Shown here piece after piece: positions 17,202 to 25,428 of a stretch of 61,325 nucleotides of DNA. This DNA is from Calditrichota bacterium (GTDB taxonomy: Bacteria; Electryoneota; B3-LCP): the NCBI GenBank assembly GCA_020051775.1, contig JAGVQJ010000084.1, positions 1-61,325 on the forward strand, read 5' to 3'. The notes below the pieces were generated by a model. That model was given only the letters and a program-made list of their open reading frames with translations, ran no database searches and had not been told where the DNA came from. The first letter of the stretch is position 1. Every line of letters begins with the position of its first letter. The position numbers and the translations under genes are program-made.

Positions 17202-17945
17202 ATGAAATTGAAAGATTTCTGGGCGCATCAGATAAGAGAAGCAACCCACTTGGATCTCATCCGCGAGTTTGGCCAGTCCACCCAGAGAATGATCCCAGAT
17301 CCGATACCAGCTTCATTTCGTATTCTGGATTGCGGTTGCTCTGATGGCCAAAGCACGTTGGCATATTTTAATTCGAGACCTGATATAACTCCGGATCATA
17401 TCAGCGGGATTGAAGGATTTCCTGATCTGGCGCGTCGCTGTTCAGAAAAATTCAACACAGTGACGTTAGATATTGAGACGGAGGAATTTCCTTTTGCTGA
17501 TGAGTATTTTGATGTAGCGCTCTGTAACCAGGTGTTCGAGCATCTGAAGCAAATTTTCCTCCCTACATCAGAATTGTATCGTACGTTGAAGCCTGGCGGA
17601 ATTTTAGTTTGGAGTGTTCCCAATGGCGGTGCTTGGCACAATCGCATACTCTTGCTGGCTGGACAGCAACCATCTTGCGTGCGGATTTTAGGGCCTCATG
17701 TCCGGTTATTCACCATCAAGTCTGCGCGGAAATTCCTGACCTATAACCAGCACTTCCAACCAGTAAGTGAAATCGCCTCGGGGTTTTATCCTTTTCCACC
17801 GGGAAATCTGAATCGGCTCGCCTCTAGGATCTTTCCCAGTATGGCGGTTTATACTATTTTTATTTTGCGGAAAACTTCCACGCCGACTAACCTGCCCAAT
17901 TGGTTGGATTGGGTACATGCAGCACAAGTACAAACGTTATTTTAA
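17202..17945 (+). CDS. SAM-dependent methyltransferase (class I, type 11)
   Basis: 247 residues with the class I methyltransferase core: motif I ILDCGCSDGQSTLAYF at about 44-59, an acidic motif-II region (VTLDIETEEFPFADEYFDVAL), VFEHL and LKPGGILVWSVPNGG. The ligand-binding remainder is not recognisable, so the substrate is unknown; proteins of this type often act on lipids or glycans. Odd: it sits between sucC (17-nt gap) and sucD (57-nt gap) and is by eye more AT-rich than both, which suggests a transferred gene inserted in the succinyl-CoA ligase operon without breaking transcription. Confidence 0.82.
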   Translation: MKLKDFWAHQIREATHLDLIREFGQSTQRMIPDPIPASFRILDCGCSDGQSTLAYFNSRPDITPDHISGIEGFPDLARRCSEKFNTVTLDIETEEFPFADEYFDVALCNQVFEHLKQIFLPTSELYRTLKPGGILVWSVPNGGAWHNRILLLAGQQPSCVRILGPHVRLFTIKSARKFLTYNQHFQPVSEIASGFYPFPPGNLNRLASRIFPSMAVYTIFILRKTSTPTNLPNWLDWVHAAQVQTLF

Positions 17946-18002
17946 TAATATTAAGTTGGGTTGATTACTCTTGATGAAATATCCCCATTAGCGGAGAATA
18001 AC

Positions 18003-18872
18003 TTGAGCATTCTCGTAGACAAATCCTCCCGCGTCATCGTCCAGGGGTTTACGGGCGGTGAAGGCACTTTCCATGCGCAGCAGATGATCGAGTATGGCAC
18101 CAAAGTCGTCGGCGGTGTGACGCCCGGCAAAGGCGGCCAGAAGCATCTGGATCTGCCCGTGTTCAACACTGTGGCTGACGCTGTGTCGGGCGCTGGAGCC
18201 AACGTCTCCGTGATCTTCGTCCCGGCCGGTTTCGCTGCGGACGCCATCATGGAAGCTGCAGACGCTGGTATAGGTCTGGTGGTGTGCATCACTGAAGGCA
18301 TCCCCACACGCGATATGCTGACTGTTTACCAGTACTTGAAGAGCACCAATACTCGGCTGATCGGCCCCAACTGTCCCGGTGTGATTTCGCCCGGAAGATG
18401 CAAGGTGGGGATTATGCCCGGATTCATCCATAAGGAAGGCAGCGTGGGCGTCATCTCCCGATCCGGCACCTTGACCTACGAGGCCGTAGGCCAATTAACC
18501 GCTCTGGGATTGGGGCAATCCACCTGCATCGGCATCGGCGGCGATCCGGTGATCGGTTCGACCTTCACCGACCTGCTCAAACTCTTCCGCGACGATCCCG
18601 GCACTGAAGCGGTAGTAGTAATTGGGGAAATTGGCGGCACAGCCGAAGAAACCGCCGCGGCCTATGTCAAGGAACACTTCAACAAACCGGTGGTGGCCTT
18701 TATCGCCGGGCAGACCGCGCCGCCCGGCCGGCGCATGGGTCACGCCGGAGCCATCATCTCCGGCGGTAAGGGAACGGCAGCAGAAAAAATGGCTGCCCTG
18801 CAAGCGGCCGGAATCACAGTTTGCAAATCCCCGGCGGAAATCGGGGCGACGATAAAAAAAGTAATGGCTTAA
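18003..18872 (+). CDS. sucD: Succinyl-CoA ligase, alpha subunit
   Basis: 289 residues when started at the TTG at 18003. This start is preferred to the TTG at 17961 because GGAG (17992-17995) lies 7 nt upstream, the N-terminus then reads [18 protein letters not shown] as in the family, and the phospho-histidine falls at residue 247 ([14 protein letters not shown]), essentially the E. coli position. The CoA-binding domain shows TPGKGG and a [10 protein letters not shown] loop. Cytoplasmic partner of SucC. It is followed 12 nt later by korD, so succinyl-CoA made by the Kor complex can be used for nucleotide phosphorylation directly. Confidence 0.95.
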   Translation: MSILVDKSSRVIVQGFTGGEGTFHAQQMIEYGTKVVGGVTPGKGGQKHLDLPVFNTVADAVSGAGANVSVIFVPAGFAADAIMEAADAGIGLVVCITEGIPTRDMLTVYQYLKSTNTRLIGPNCPGVISPGRCKVGIMPGFIHKEGSVGVISRSGTLTYEAVGQLTALGLGQSTCIGIGGDPVIGSTFTDLLKLFRDDPGTEAVVVIGEIGGTAEETAAAYVKEHFNKPVVAFIAGQTAPPGRRMGHAGAIISGGKGTAAEKMAALQAAGITVCKSPAEIGATIKKVMA

Positions 18873-18884
18873 TCAGAGGCTGTA

Positions 18885-19178
18885 ATGAGTAACATCACTA
18901 GACACTATGCCCAGGGCAAAGATATCGTCATCATTATTGATCGCAACCTGTGCAAAGGCTGCGACATCTGTGTCCAGGTCTGTACCCCCGGCACTCTGGA
19001 ACTCGTTGACGCACCCGATAAGTGGGAAGGCTCCGTCGTGCAGGTGAAGGACGTGGAATTGTGCAACTTCTGCCGGTTATGCGAAATCCAGTGCCCGGAC
19101 TTCGCGATCCGCGTGGTCAAGAAGGCAGAAGAGGAGGGCCTTACCATGGCTAAAGGTAAAAAGACGTCCGCGGAATAG
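18885..19178 (+). CDS. korD: 2-oxoglutarate:ferredoxin oxidoreductase, delta (ferredoxin) subunit
   Basis: 97-residue ferredoxin-type subunit with two CxxCxxCxxxC motifs (LCKGCDICVQVC near residues 22-33 and LCNFCRLCEIQCP near 59-71), binding two [4Fe-4S] clusters. It carries electrons from the alpha/beta core to free ferredoxin. The order delta-alpha-beta-gamma downstream of sucCD identifies the complex as the 2-oxoglutarate (Kor) type, by context, rather than pyruvate or branched-chain oxoacid type. Lysine-rich C-terminal tail. Starts 12 nt after sucD. Confidence 0.9.
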   Translation: MSNITRHYAQGKDIVIIIDRNLCKGCDICVQVCTPGTLELVDAPDKWEGSVVQVKDVELCNFCRLCEIQCPDFAIRVVKKAEEEGLTMAKGKKTSAE

Positions 19179-19240
19179 GCTGACGCTTTATGCGCTTTCA
19201 AGTTCAAGTTGATTCGCTGAAAATTCCAATAGAGGTTAAC

Positions 19241-20401
19241 ATGTCGAATGGATCGGGGAGAACCGATATCGTATTCTGGTCCGGAAATGAGATTGTAGCG
19301 GAGGCGGCTATTGCTGCCGGCTGCCGGTTCTATGCAGGGTATCCCATCACGCCTTCATCGGAAATCGCCCATGTCATGGCTGAAAGGCTCCCTGAAGTGG
19401 GAGGAACCTTTATCCAGATGGAAGACGAAATCGCCTCCATGGGCGCCATCATCGGAGCCTCGCTCACAGGTAAAAAGACGATGACTGCCACCTCAGGGCC
19501 AGGTTTTTCATTGAAAATGGAGAATATCGGCTACGCTTACATGGCTGAAGTCCCCTGCGTGGTTGTTAATGTGATGCGCGGTGGGCCGTCCACCGGTTTG
19601 CCCACGGCCTTGGCGCAGGCGGACGTTATGCAGACTCGCTGGGGAACTCACGGCGACCACCCCACCATCGCGCTAACCCCGGCGTACCATCGGGAAATTT
19701 ACTTTAGCACGATCAAGGCATTCAATTATGCCGAGAAGTACCGCATCCCGGTGATGTTGCTGCTGGATGAAGTGATTGGCCACATGAGCGAGGGGATGAA
19801 AGTCCCCGATCCTTCCGAATACGAGATCTTCAATCGGATCAAGCCGTCCGTTCCGCCGGAGAAGTACTTCCCTTATGATTCCAGCTTTGGCGACGTGCCT
19901 CCGATGGCCAGTTACTTTGAAGGTTTTCGCTTTCACGTTACCGGTTTGAACCACACGAAGACGGGATTCCCCACTACTGATCCTGATATTTGTCAGCGAG
20001 AAGAAGAGCGCATGATCCGCAAGGTCATGAAAGACGCCGAAGCTCTGGCCGATCTGGAAGAATATCAGCTTGATGACGCTGAGATCGCTGTATTCTCTTT
20101 CGGATCCACAGCGCGAGGCGCTCGCGTGGCGGTGGATGAAGCCCGCAAGCAAGGCATTAAGGCGGGACTTCTGCGTGCCATCACGTTATGGCCCTTCCCG
20201 GATCGCCAGGTGCACGAACTGGCTTCTCGCGTAAAGGCTTTCGTTGTGCCCGAAGTCAACCTGGGACAGATGATCTTAGAAGTGGAACGCACCGCTCATC
20301 GCGACATGCCCATCGTGGGCGTCAACCGCGTCGGCGGCGTTCCCATTCCCCCGTATGAAATTCTAAGCAAGATCAAGGAGGTGGCCCGCAATGGCCGTTG
20401 A
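19241..20401 (+). CDS. korA: 2-oxoglutarate:ferredoxin oxidoreductase, alpha subunit
   Basis: 386 residues from the ATG at 19241, chosen because AGAGG lies 5 nt upstream; an upstream in-frame ATG at 19190 would add 17 residues without a ribosome-binding site. The protein shows the pyrimidine-binding half of a thiamine-diphosphate oxidoreductase: FYAGYPITPSSEIAH, MEDEIASMGAIIGAS, TATSGPGFSLKMENIGYA and RGGPSTGLPT. The C-terminal transketolase-like domain contains FGSTARGARVAVDEAR. It pairs with KorB, whose start codon overlaps its last codons by 11 nt, so the two should be translated in equal amounts. Confidence 0.93.
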   Translation: MSNGSGRTDIVFWSGNEIVAEAAIAAGCRFYAGYPITPSSEIAHVMAERLPEVGGTFIQMEDEIASMGAIIGASLTGKKTMTATSGPGFSLKMENIGYAYMAEVPCVVVNVMRGGPSTGLPTALAQADVMQTRWGTHGDHPTIALTPAYHREIYFSTIKAFNYAEKYRIPVMLLLDEVIGHMSEGMKVPDPSEYEIFNRIKPSVPPEKYFPYDSSFGDVPPMASYFEGFRFHVTGLNHTKTGFPTTDPDICQREEERMIRKVMKDAEALADLEEYQLDDAEIAVFSFGSTARGARVAVDEARKQGIKAGLLRAITLWPFPDRQVHELASRVKAFVVPEVNLGQMILEVERTAHRDMPIVGVNRVGGVPIPPYEILSKIKEVARNGR

Positions 20402-21224
20402 TTATCTACATTACCTTCGCGCCGACAAACTCCCCCACATGTGGTGCCCGGGTTGCGGCATCGGGATTGTGGTGAAGTCCATGATTGGCGCCATTGACGC
20501 GCTGGGCTGGGACAAGAATGAGACCGCCGTTGTGTCCGGTATCGGCTGTACTTCCCGCGCGCCGGGCTATATGGATATGAACACTCTGCATACGACTCAT
20601 GGCCGCGCTTTGACCTTTGCCACCGGCGTGAAAATGGCAGCACCCGATAAACACGTCATCGTCATCGCCGGCGACGGAGACTCCTCCGCCATCGGCGGCA
20701 ACCATTTCATCCATGCCTGTCGCCGGAACATTGACATCACCATGATCATCGTCAACAACAACATCTACGGCATGACCGGCGGGCAGTTCAGTCCAACCAC
20801 CCCTTATGGCGCCAAAGCCGCCACCACGCCTCACGGCAATATTGATCCTGCCTTCGATCTGGGTCAATTGGCCATCGGCGCCGGAGCCACTTATGTGGCG
20901 CGCGGTTCGGTGGATAACGGCCGCATGTTACAGAAGTACCTCAAAGACGGCATGGCACACCACGGTTTTTCCGTGATAGAGGCGCTATCGAATTGCCACA
21001 CACAATTTGGTCGTCGCAATAAGATGTCCGATCCGGTCGTCATGGTGGAATGGATCGCCAATAAAGTTGTGACGAAAGCTAAAGCTGAGAAGATGCCCCC
21101 TGAAGAGTTGGAGGGGAAAATCATCACCGGCGAACTGCACCGTAATGACGAGAGACCTGAATATACCGATGAATATTCGCAATTGATCCAGCGTGTGCAG
21201 AAAAAGGCAGGAGTGCATCAATGA
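20391..21224 (+). CDS. korB: 2-oxoglutarate:ferredoxin oxidoreductase, beta subunit
   Basis: 277 residues; binds thiamine diphosphate and magnesium. Key motif GDGDSSAIGG ... NNNIYGMTGGQ (GDG-x~28-NN) is intact, and the MWCPGCGIG segment near residues 17-25 is typical of Kor/Vor beta subunits. AAGGAGGTG, an almost ideal ribosome-binding site inside the korA end, precedes the ATG. The last bases overlap korC (ATGA). Length fits the family (~280). Confidence 0.95.
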   Translation: MAVDYLHYLRADKLPHMWCPGCGIGIVVKSMIGAIDALGWDKNETAVVSGIGCTSRAPGYMDMNTLHTTHGRALTFATGVKMAAPDKHVIVIAGDGDSSAIGGNHFIHACRRNIDITMIIVNNNIYGMTGGQFSPTTPYGAKAATTPHGNIDPAFDLGQLAIGAGATYVARGSVDNGRMLQKYLKDGMAHHGFSVIEALSNCHTQFGRRNKMSDPVVMVEWIANKVVTKAKAEKMPPEELEGKIITGELHRNDERPEYTDEYSQLIQRVQKKAGVHQ

Positions 21225-21775
21225 GCCAACGATATGAAGCCCGATTCGCCGCAGTCGGCGGGCAAGGCGTAATTCTCGCCGGTGAGGTTTTAGGTCTGGC
21301 GGCGCAAAAATACCAGGGTCGCTATTCCATCCAGAGTCCGACCTATACCGCTCAGGTGCGCGGCGGCCCTACCAAGATAGACGTCATCATTGACGACGAC
21401 CCGATCATTTATCCCAAGACGACGGCCATCAATTTCTACTTGTCGCTGGCGCAAGGATCTTACGACGCCTTTCTTTATGATTTGAGGGACGACGCCATCG
21501 TCGTCATAGATCCGGCTCTAGTGACCAAGTGGAATCCGAAATATAAAACCTTCCAGGTTCCTATCATCGAAATGGCCAAATTGAAGATTGGAAAAGTCAT
21601 TATGACTTCCGTGTTGGCGCTGGGGATCATGGTCGAACTGACGCAGGCTGTGCCCAAAGAATTCGTGGAAAAAGCGCTGCTGGGTCGTGTTCCCAAAGGC
21701 ACGGAGGAGCTGAATTTAAAAGCGTTGCGCTTGGGATACGATGTAGCTCAAGATCTGTTAACCAAGAATGGCTGA
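21221..21775 (+). CDS. korC: 2-oxoglutarate:ferredoxin oxidoreductase, gamma subunit
   Basis: 184 residues. The start reads RYEARFAAVGGQGVILAGEVLG, the Gly-rich opening of the gamma domain of 2-oxoacid:ferredoxin oxidoreductases. It also has the SPTYTAQVRGGPTKIDVIID segment. Its role is to hold the CoA-binding side of the complex. It overlaps korB by 4 nt and its last 8 nt overlap the ndk start, completing a tightly coupled korDABC-ndk unit. Confidence 0.92.
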   Translation: MSQRYEARFAAVGGQGVILAGEVLGLAAQKYQGRYSIQSPTYTAQVRGGPTKIDVIIDDDPIIYPKTTAINFYLSLAQGSYDAFLYDLRDDAIVVIDPALVTKWNPKYKTFQVPIIEMAKLKIGKVIMTSVLALGIMVELTQAVPKEFVEKALLGRVPKGTEELNLKALRLGYDVAQDLLTKNG

Positions 21776-22190
21776 TAAAATGGAACGAACCCTACTCATC
21801 ATCAAGCCCGACGCCGTGCGCGACCGGCATATAGGCGATATTCTTAAAATCGTGATTGACGCCGGTTTCGACATTAAGGCTTTGCGCATGACCCGTCTGA
21901 CGCTTGATCAGGCGGCTCGCTTTTACGCCGTGCACGAAGGCAAATCCTTCTATGCATCGCTGCAAACTTATATGACCTCCGGCAAGATCGTGCCTGTGGC
22001 TTTGGAGCGCGATAACGCCGTAGCCAAACTGCGGGAGATCTTGGGGGCGACGGACCCGTCCAAGGCCGCTCCCGGAACTATCCGCAGGCTTTATGGCTCG
22101 TCCATCGAAAGTAATGCCTCGCATGGGTCTGATTCCGTCGAGAACGGTCGCCTCGAGACCGCTTTCTTTTTCCCCGAATTGGATTTCTAA
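21768..22190 (+). CDS. ndk: Nucleoside diphosphate kinase
   Basis: 140 residues. Transfers phosphate from one NTP to other NDPs through phospho-His119 in the NASHGSDS signature. The start MADKMERTLLIIKPDAV and GTIRRLYG are also diagnostic. A second ATG four codons later (21780) is an equally possible start. Being overlapped with korC and downstream of sucCD, it probably equilibrates the GTP or ATP made by SucCD. The C-terminus ENGRLETAFFFPELDF is normal length. Confidence 0.95.
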   Translation: MADKMERTLLIIKPDAVRDRHIGDILKIVIDAGFDIKALRMTRLTLDQAARFYAVHEGKSFYASLQTYMTSGKIVPVALERDNAVAKLREILGATDPSKAAPGTIRRLYGSSIESNASHGSDSVENGRLETAFFFPELDF

Positions 22191-22224
22191 ATCATCAACC
22201 CCCGGGGAACGGGGTGGAGTGACA

Positions 22225-23202
22225 ATGCCGCAAAATGATGACCTGAAGTCGCTACTGGATCAAAGCCTGCCCAAAATTGCCGGACCGACGGCAACTGACG
22301 AACAGGAAAAACCAGCCGAAATAATGCGCATCGCCGTCGTGGGCGCGGGGACTATGGGTCAGGGGATTGCCCAGACCGCCTCCCAGGCAGGCCTGGATGT
22401 GCTGATTATCGAAAGAGATGAAGATTCGCTGAAAATTTCGCTATCCGGCATCGAAGACAAGCTGGATTGGGAGATCAGCCGGTGGGCTAAAACGGTCTCT
22501 GACAAGAAAGCCATCATGTCGCGTATCCGCGGCAGCATGGAAATCACCGACGTGGCCGAACATCCCATCGTTATCGAGGCGTTACCGGAAAACCTGGCCA
22601 TGAAAAAGGTGATGTTCAGCGTTTTGGATGAAATCTGCCAGCCTGAGAGCATTTTCGTCACGAATACTTCCACATTATCCATTACTGAAATCGCTACGGC
22701 GACTCACCGCCAGGGTAAGATCATCGGCATGCACTTTCTATATCCGGTACCCAAGACCCCAGTCGTAGAAGTGGTGCGGGGGCTTAAAACGTCGGATCAA
22801 ACTTTTGACAAGATTCGGCGCTTCGCCATCCAGGTGAATAAGACCCCCATCGAAGTGTACGAGTATCCCGGCTATGTTACCACCCGGGTGATCCTGCCGA
22901 TGCTTAACGAAGCGATGTATGTGTTGATGGAAGGCGTGGCCAACGCCGACGGCATTGACACGGCTATCAAACTCGGTTACAATATGGAAATGGGGCCTCT
23001 GGCTCTGGCCGACCAGATGGGCTTGGACGAGGTGATGACCTGGATGGAGACGTTATTCCGGGAACTGGGCGATCTGAAGTATCGCCCCTGCCCGTTGCTG
23101 CGGAAAATGGTTCGCGCCGGTCATCTGGGCAAAAAAACCGGGCAAGGATTCTTCCACTATGATGAAGGCGGACGCATTCTGAGGAAAGGGCAAGCCGAAT
23201 GA
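22225..23202 (+). CDS. 3-hydroxyacyl-CoA (3-hydroxybutyryl-CoA) dehydrogenase
   Basis: 325 residues from the ATG at 22225, preceded by GGAG at 22216-22219. A longer in-frame opening at 22093 overlaps ndk and lacks conservation. NAD(P)-linked oxidation of 3-hydroxyacyl-CoA or the reverse. The Rossmann loop VVGAGTMGQGIAQTASQAG is at about residues 38-56, after a 35-residue polar N-terminal extension not usual for the family. Then come IEALPENLAMKK, NTSTLSITEIA and GMHFLYPVP (catalytic His), followed by the helical C-terminal domain GMEMGPLALADQMGLD-like segment. Chain-length preference cannot be read. Overlaps ackA by 4 nt. Confidence 0.88.
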   Translation: MPQNDDLKSLLDQSLPKIAGPTATDEQEKPAEIMRIAVVGAGTMGQGIAQTASQAGLDVLIIERDEDSLKISLSGIEDKLDWEISRWAKTVSDKKAIMSRIRGSMEITDVAEHPIVIEALPENLAMKKVMFSVLDEICQPESIFVTNTSTLSITEIATATHRQGKIIGMHFLYPVPKTPVVEVVRGLKTSDQTFDKIRRFAIQVNKTPIEVYEYPGYVTTRVILPMLNEAMYVLMEGVANADGIDTAIKLGYNMEMGPLALADQMGLDEVMTWMETLFRELGDLKYRPCPLLRKMVRAGHLGKKTGQGFFHYDEGGRILRKGQAE

Positions 23203-24404
23203 AAGTGCTCGTCTTGAATTGCGGATCGTCTTCGATTAAATACCAGATGATCGAGACAGAGGGTCGCCGAGTGTTGGCCAAGGGTTCGGTTGAACGCATC
23301 GGCATGAAAGGCGCCATCTTGAACCACCAGCGCCATGACGGAGATAAAGTTAAGATCGTCGGTGAAATCGTGGATCACCAGGCCGGTGTCGAATACATCC
23401 TGGCCATTCTACTCTCACCCAATCACGGCGTCATTCAAGATCGTGCAGAAATCCAGGCGGTGGGTCACCGCGTGGTTCACGGTGGTGAAAAATTTACGGG
23501 ATCGGTGCTGATTAACGAACAGGTCATGGACGGCCTGCAAGAGTGTATTGAGCTGGCTCCGCTTCATAACCCGCACAACATCAAGGGTATCCGCGCCTGC
23601 CAGAGGCTTTTGCCCGGCGCCCCCATGGTCGGGGTCTTTGATACCGCCTTTCACCACGCCATGCCGGATTATGCCTATATGTATGGAATACCGCAGGTGC
23701 TGTATAAAAGGTACGGCATTCGTCGTTATGGCTTTCATGGGACCTCCCATTTTTATGTCAGCCGGCGGGCTGCCGATATGCTCGGTAAACCCATAGAATC
23801 GTTGAATCTCATCACCTGCCATTTGGGCAATGGGTGTTCCATGGCAGCCGTCAAGAGTGGTGTATCCGTGGATACCAGCATGGGTTTTACTCCGGTCGAA
23901 GGTCTCTTGATGGGCACGCGCTGCGGTGATCTTGACCCTGCTGCTATGCTGCATATCATGGGGCAGGAGGAGCTGTCCGTCAATGAAATTAACGCCATGC
24001 TCAATAAACATTCGGGCTTAGTCGGCATTTCCGGTGTGTCCAGCGATATGCGCGAAATCATCAATGAGATGAACCAGGGAAATAATTTAGCTCGACTGGC
24101 TTTCGAGGTCTTCTGCTATCGCGTAAAGAAATACCTGGGCGCTTACACCTTTGCAATGGGCGGGCTGGACGCCGTAGTTTTCACCGGCGGAATAGGGGAA
24201 AATGCCGCGCTGGTGCGCGCCGGGTCCCTCTCGGGATTGGAATTTATGGGACTGAAGGTTGACAAGGCAGCGAATGAACGCCCCGACCATGATGAGCGCG
24301 CCATCAACACAGCCGATTCGAGAGTTGCAGTATTAGTAATCCCAACGAATGAAGAGCTGGTCATCGCAATGGATACGGACCGGATCGTAAAGGAAGGTAA
24401 GTAA
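23199..24404 (+). CDS. ackA: Acetate kinase
   Basis: 401 residues, the usual length. Makes ATP from acetyl phosphate and ADP. Seen: KVLVLNCGSSSIKYQM at the start, GHRVVHGGEKF, catalytic-region His180 in YGFHGTSHFYV, and FTGGIGENA near residue 328. Start codon overlaps the previous gene by ATGA, so it is coupled to the hydroxyacyl-CoA dehydrogenase. No phosphotransacetylase gene is present in the window. A fermentative or acetogenic energy role is likely; butyrate kinase is less likely given the sequence start and length. Confidence 0.95.
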   Translation: MKVLVLNCGSSSIKYQMIETEGRRVLAKGSVERIGMKGAILNHQRHDGDKVKIVGEIVDHQAGVEYILAILLSPNHGVIQDRAEIQAVGHRVVHGGEKFTGSVLINEQVMDGLQECIELAPLHNPHNIKGIRACQRLLPGAPMVGVFDTAFHHAMPDYAYMYGIPQVLYKRYGIRRYGFHGTSHFYVSRRAADMLGKPIESLNLITCHLGNGCSMAAVKSGVSVDTSMGFTPVEGLLMGTRCGDLDPAAMLHIMGQEELSVNEINAMLNKHSGLVGISGVSSDMREIINEMNQGNNLARLAFEVFCYRVKKYLGAYTFAMGGLDAVVFTGGIGENAALVRAGSLSGLEFMGLKVDKAANERPDHDERAINTADSRVAVLVIPTNEELVIAMDTDRIVKEGK

Positions 24405-24474
24405 CTTTCTGTTTGGTGATGGTGAGAGATCATTTCAAAATGTAATATCAAAATAGATCACTGGTGAACCCCGG

Positions 24475-25329
24475 ATGAATGAGATTATCTACAAAAAAGT
24501 ACTGGCTGAGAGCGTCAAAGAACTTCGGGTGGTCGCTCCCCGGATCGCCAAAGCCAGAAAAGCAGGACAGTTCGTCATCGTGCGCGCCAACGAGACGGGC
24601 GAACGCATCCCCTTGACCATTGCCGACGCCGATCCCAAAGCAGGCACCCTTACTTTGATCTTCCAGGAAGTGGGGAAGTCCACTCTACTGCTGGGATCGC
24701 TGGAGGTTGGCGATAGCATTCAGGACGTCGTCGGCCCGCTGGGCAAGCCCACCCACGTCGAAGAATTCGGTACGGTTGTGTGTATGGGTGGTGGTATCGG
24801 AGTAGCTCCGATGCACCCCATCGCCAAGGCCATGAAAGCAGCCGGCAATAAGGTCATCGCCATCATCGGAGCGCGCAACAAAGATCTTCTCATCATGGAG
24901 GATCGCATGAAGGCTGCTTCAACCGAACTGCACGTTTCCACCGATGACGGTACTTACGGTGTGCACGGCTTCGTGACTACGATTTTGCAATCTATCATAG
25001 ACAGCGGTGAAAAGATCAATCTGGTAGTAGCCATCGGGCCTGTGCCCATGATGAACGCCTCCTGCAAGCTGACCGCTAAATTCGACCTGCCCACCGTGGT
25101 TTCCTTAAACCCCATTATGGTAGATGGCACGGGCATGTGCGGCGCTTGCCGCGTGACCGTGGGTGGCAAGACTCGCTTCGTATGCGTGGACGGCCCCGAA
25201 TTCGACGGTCACCAAGTGGATTTCGTCGAGCTGGTCAAACGGCAGCGCGCCTACCTAAAGCAGGAAGACCAGTCGCGGCAGGAATTTTTGCAACATCCAG
25301 ATAAACGCTGCTTCGAAACGGCGACCTAA
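24475..25329 (+). CDS. nfnA: NfnA-type ferredoxin-NADP reductase / sulfide dehydrogenase subunit alpha
   Basis: 284 residues. Ferredoxin reductase fold: N-terminal FAD-binding barrel (AGQFVIVRA, RIPLTIAD), NAD-binding region CMGGGIGVAPMHPIAKAM, and near residues 221-226 a cysteine-rich DGTGMCGACRVTVGG-type segment plus VCVDGPEFDGHQVDF that binds [2Fe-2S]. Together with the next gene it matches the electron-bifurcating NADH-dependent ferredoxin:NADP oxidoreductase (NfnAB), also described as sulfide dehydrogenase SudBA. Ferredoxin made by KorDABC is a logical substrate. No clear ribosome-binding site better than GGTGA. Confidence 0.88.
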   Translation: MNEIIYKKVLAESVKELRVVAPRIAKARKAGQFVIVRANETGERIPLTIADADPKAGTLTLIFQEVGKSTLLLGSLEVGDSIQDVVGPLGKPTHVEEFGTVVCMGGGIGVAPMHPIAKAMKAAGNKVIAIIGARNKDLLIMEDRMKAASTELHVSTDDGTYGVHGFVTTILQSIIDSGEKINLVVAIGPVPMMNASCKLTAKFDLPTVVSLNPIMVDGTGMCGACRVTVGGKTRFVCVDGPEFDGHQVDFVELVKRQRAYLKQEDQSRQEFLQHPDKRCFETAT

Positions 25330-25345
25330 CCCAATATAATTTGGC

Positions 25346-25415
25346 GTCATTCCAGCGAAAGCTGGAATCCGTTCCTTACGATCCCCCCTTCCCCCCTTGA
25401 AAAGAGGGATAATCG
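25346..25415. repeat. Two palindromic repeats between nfnA and nfnB
   Basis: First, ATTCCAGC-GAAA-GCTGGAAT (25349-25368), an 8-bp stem with a GAAA tetraloop; its form resembles the widespread ATTCCC-N8-GGGAAT type of dispersed repeat (Neisseria dRS3). Second, a C-tract/G-tract element (25381-25415: CCCCCCTTCCCCCCTTG then AAGAGGGATAATCGG) akin to those at 49181, 49436 and 61019. Both fill nearly the whole 99-bp gap of the nfnAB operon, so they would be present in its mRNA. Confidence 0.7.
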
Positions 25416-25428
25416 GAGATAGATAAAA

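Noticed and set aside
22093-22224. 44-residue N-terminal extension of the hydroxyacyl-CoA dehydrogenase
   Set aside because: It overlaps the conserved end of ndk, has unusual composition, and a good GGAG site precedes the ATG at 22225.
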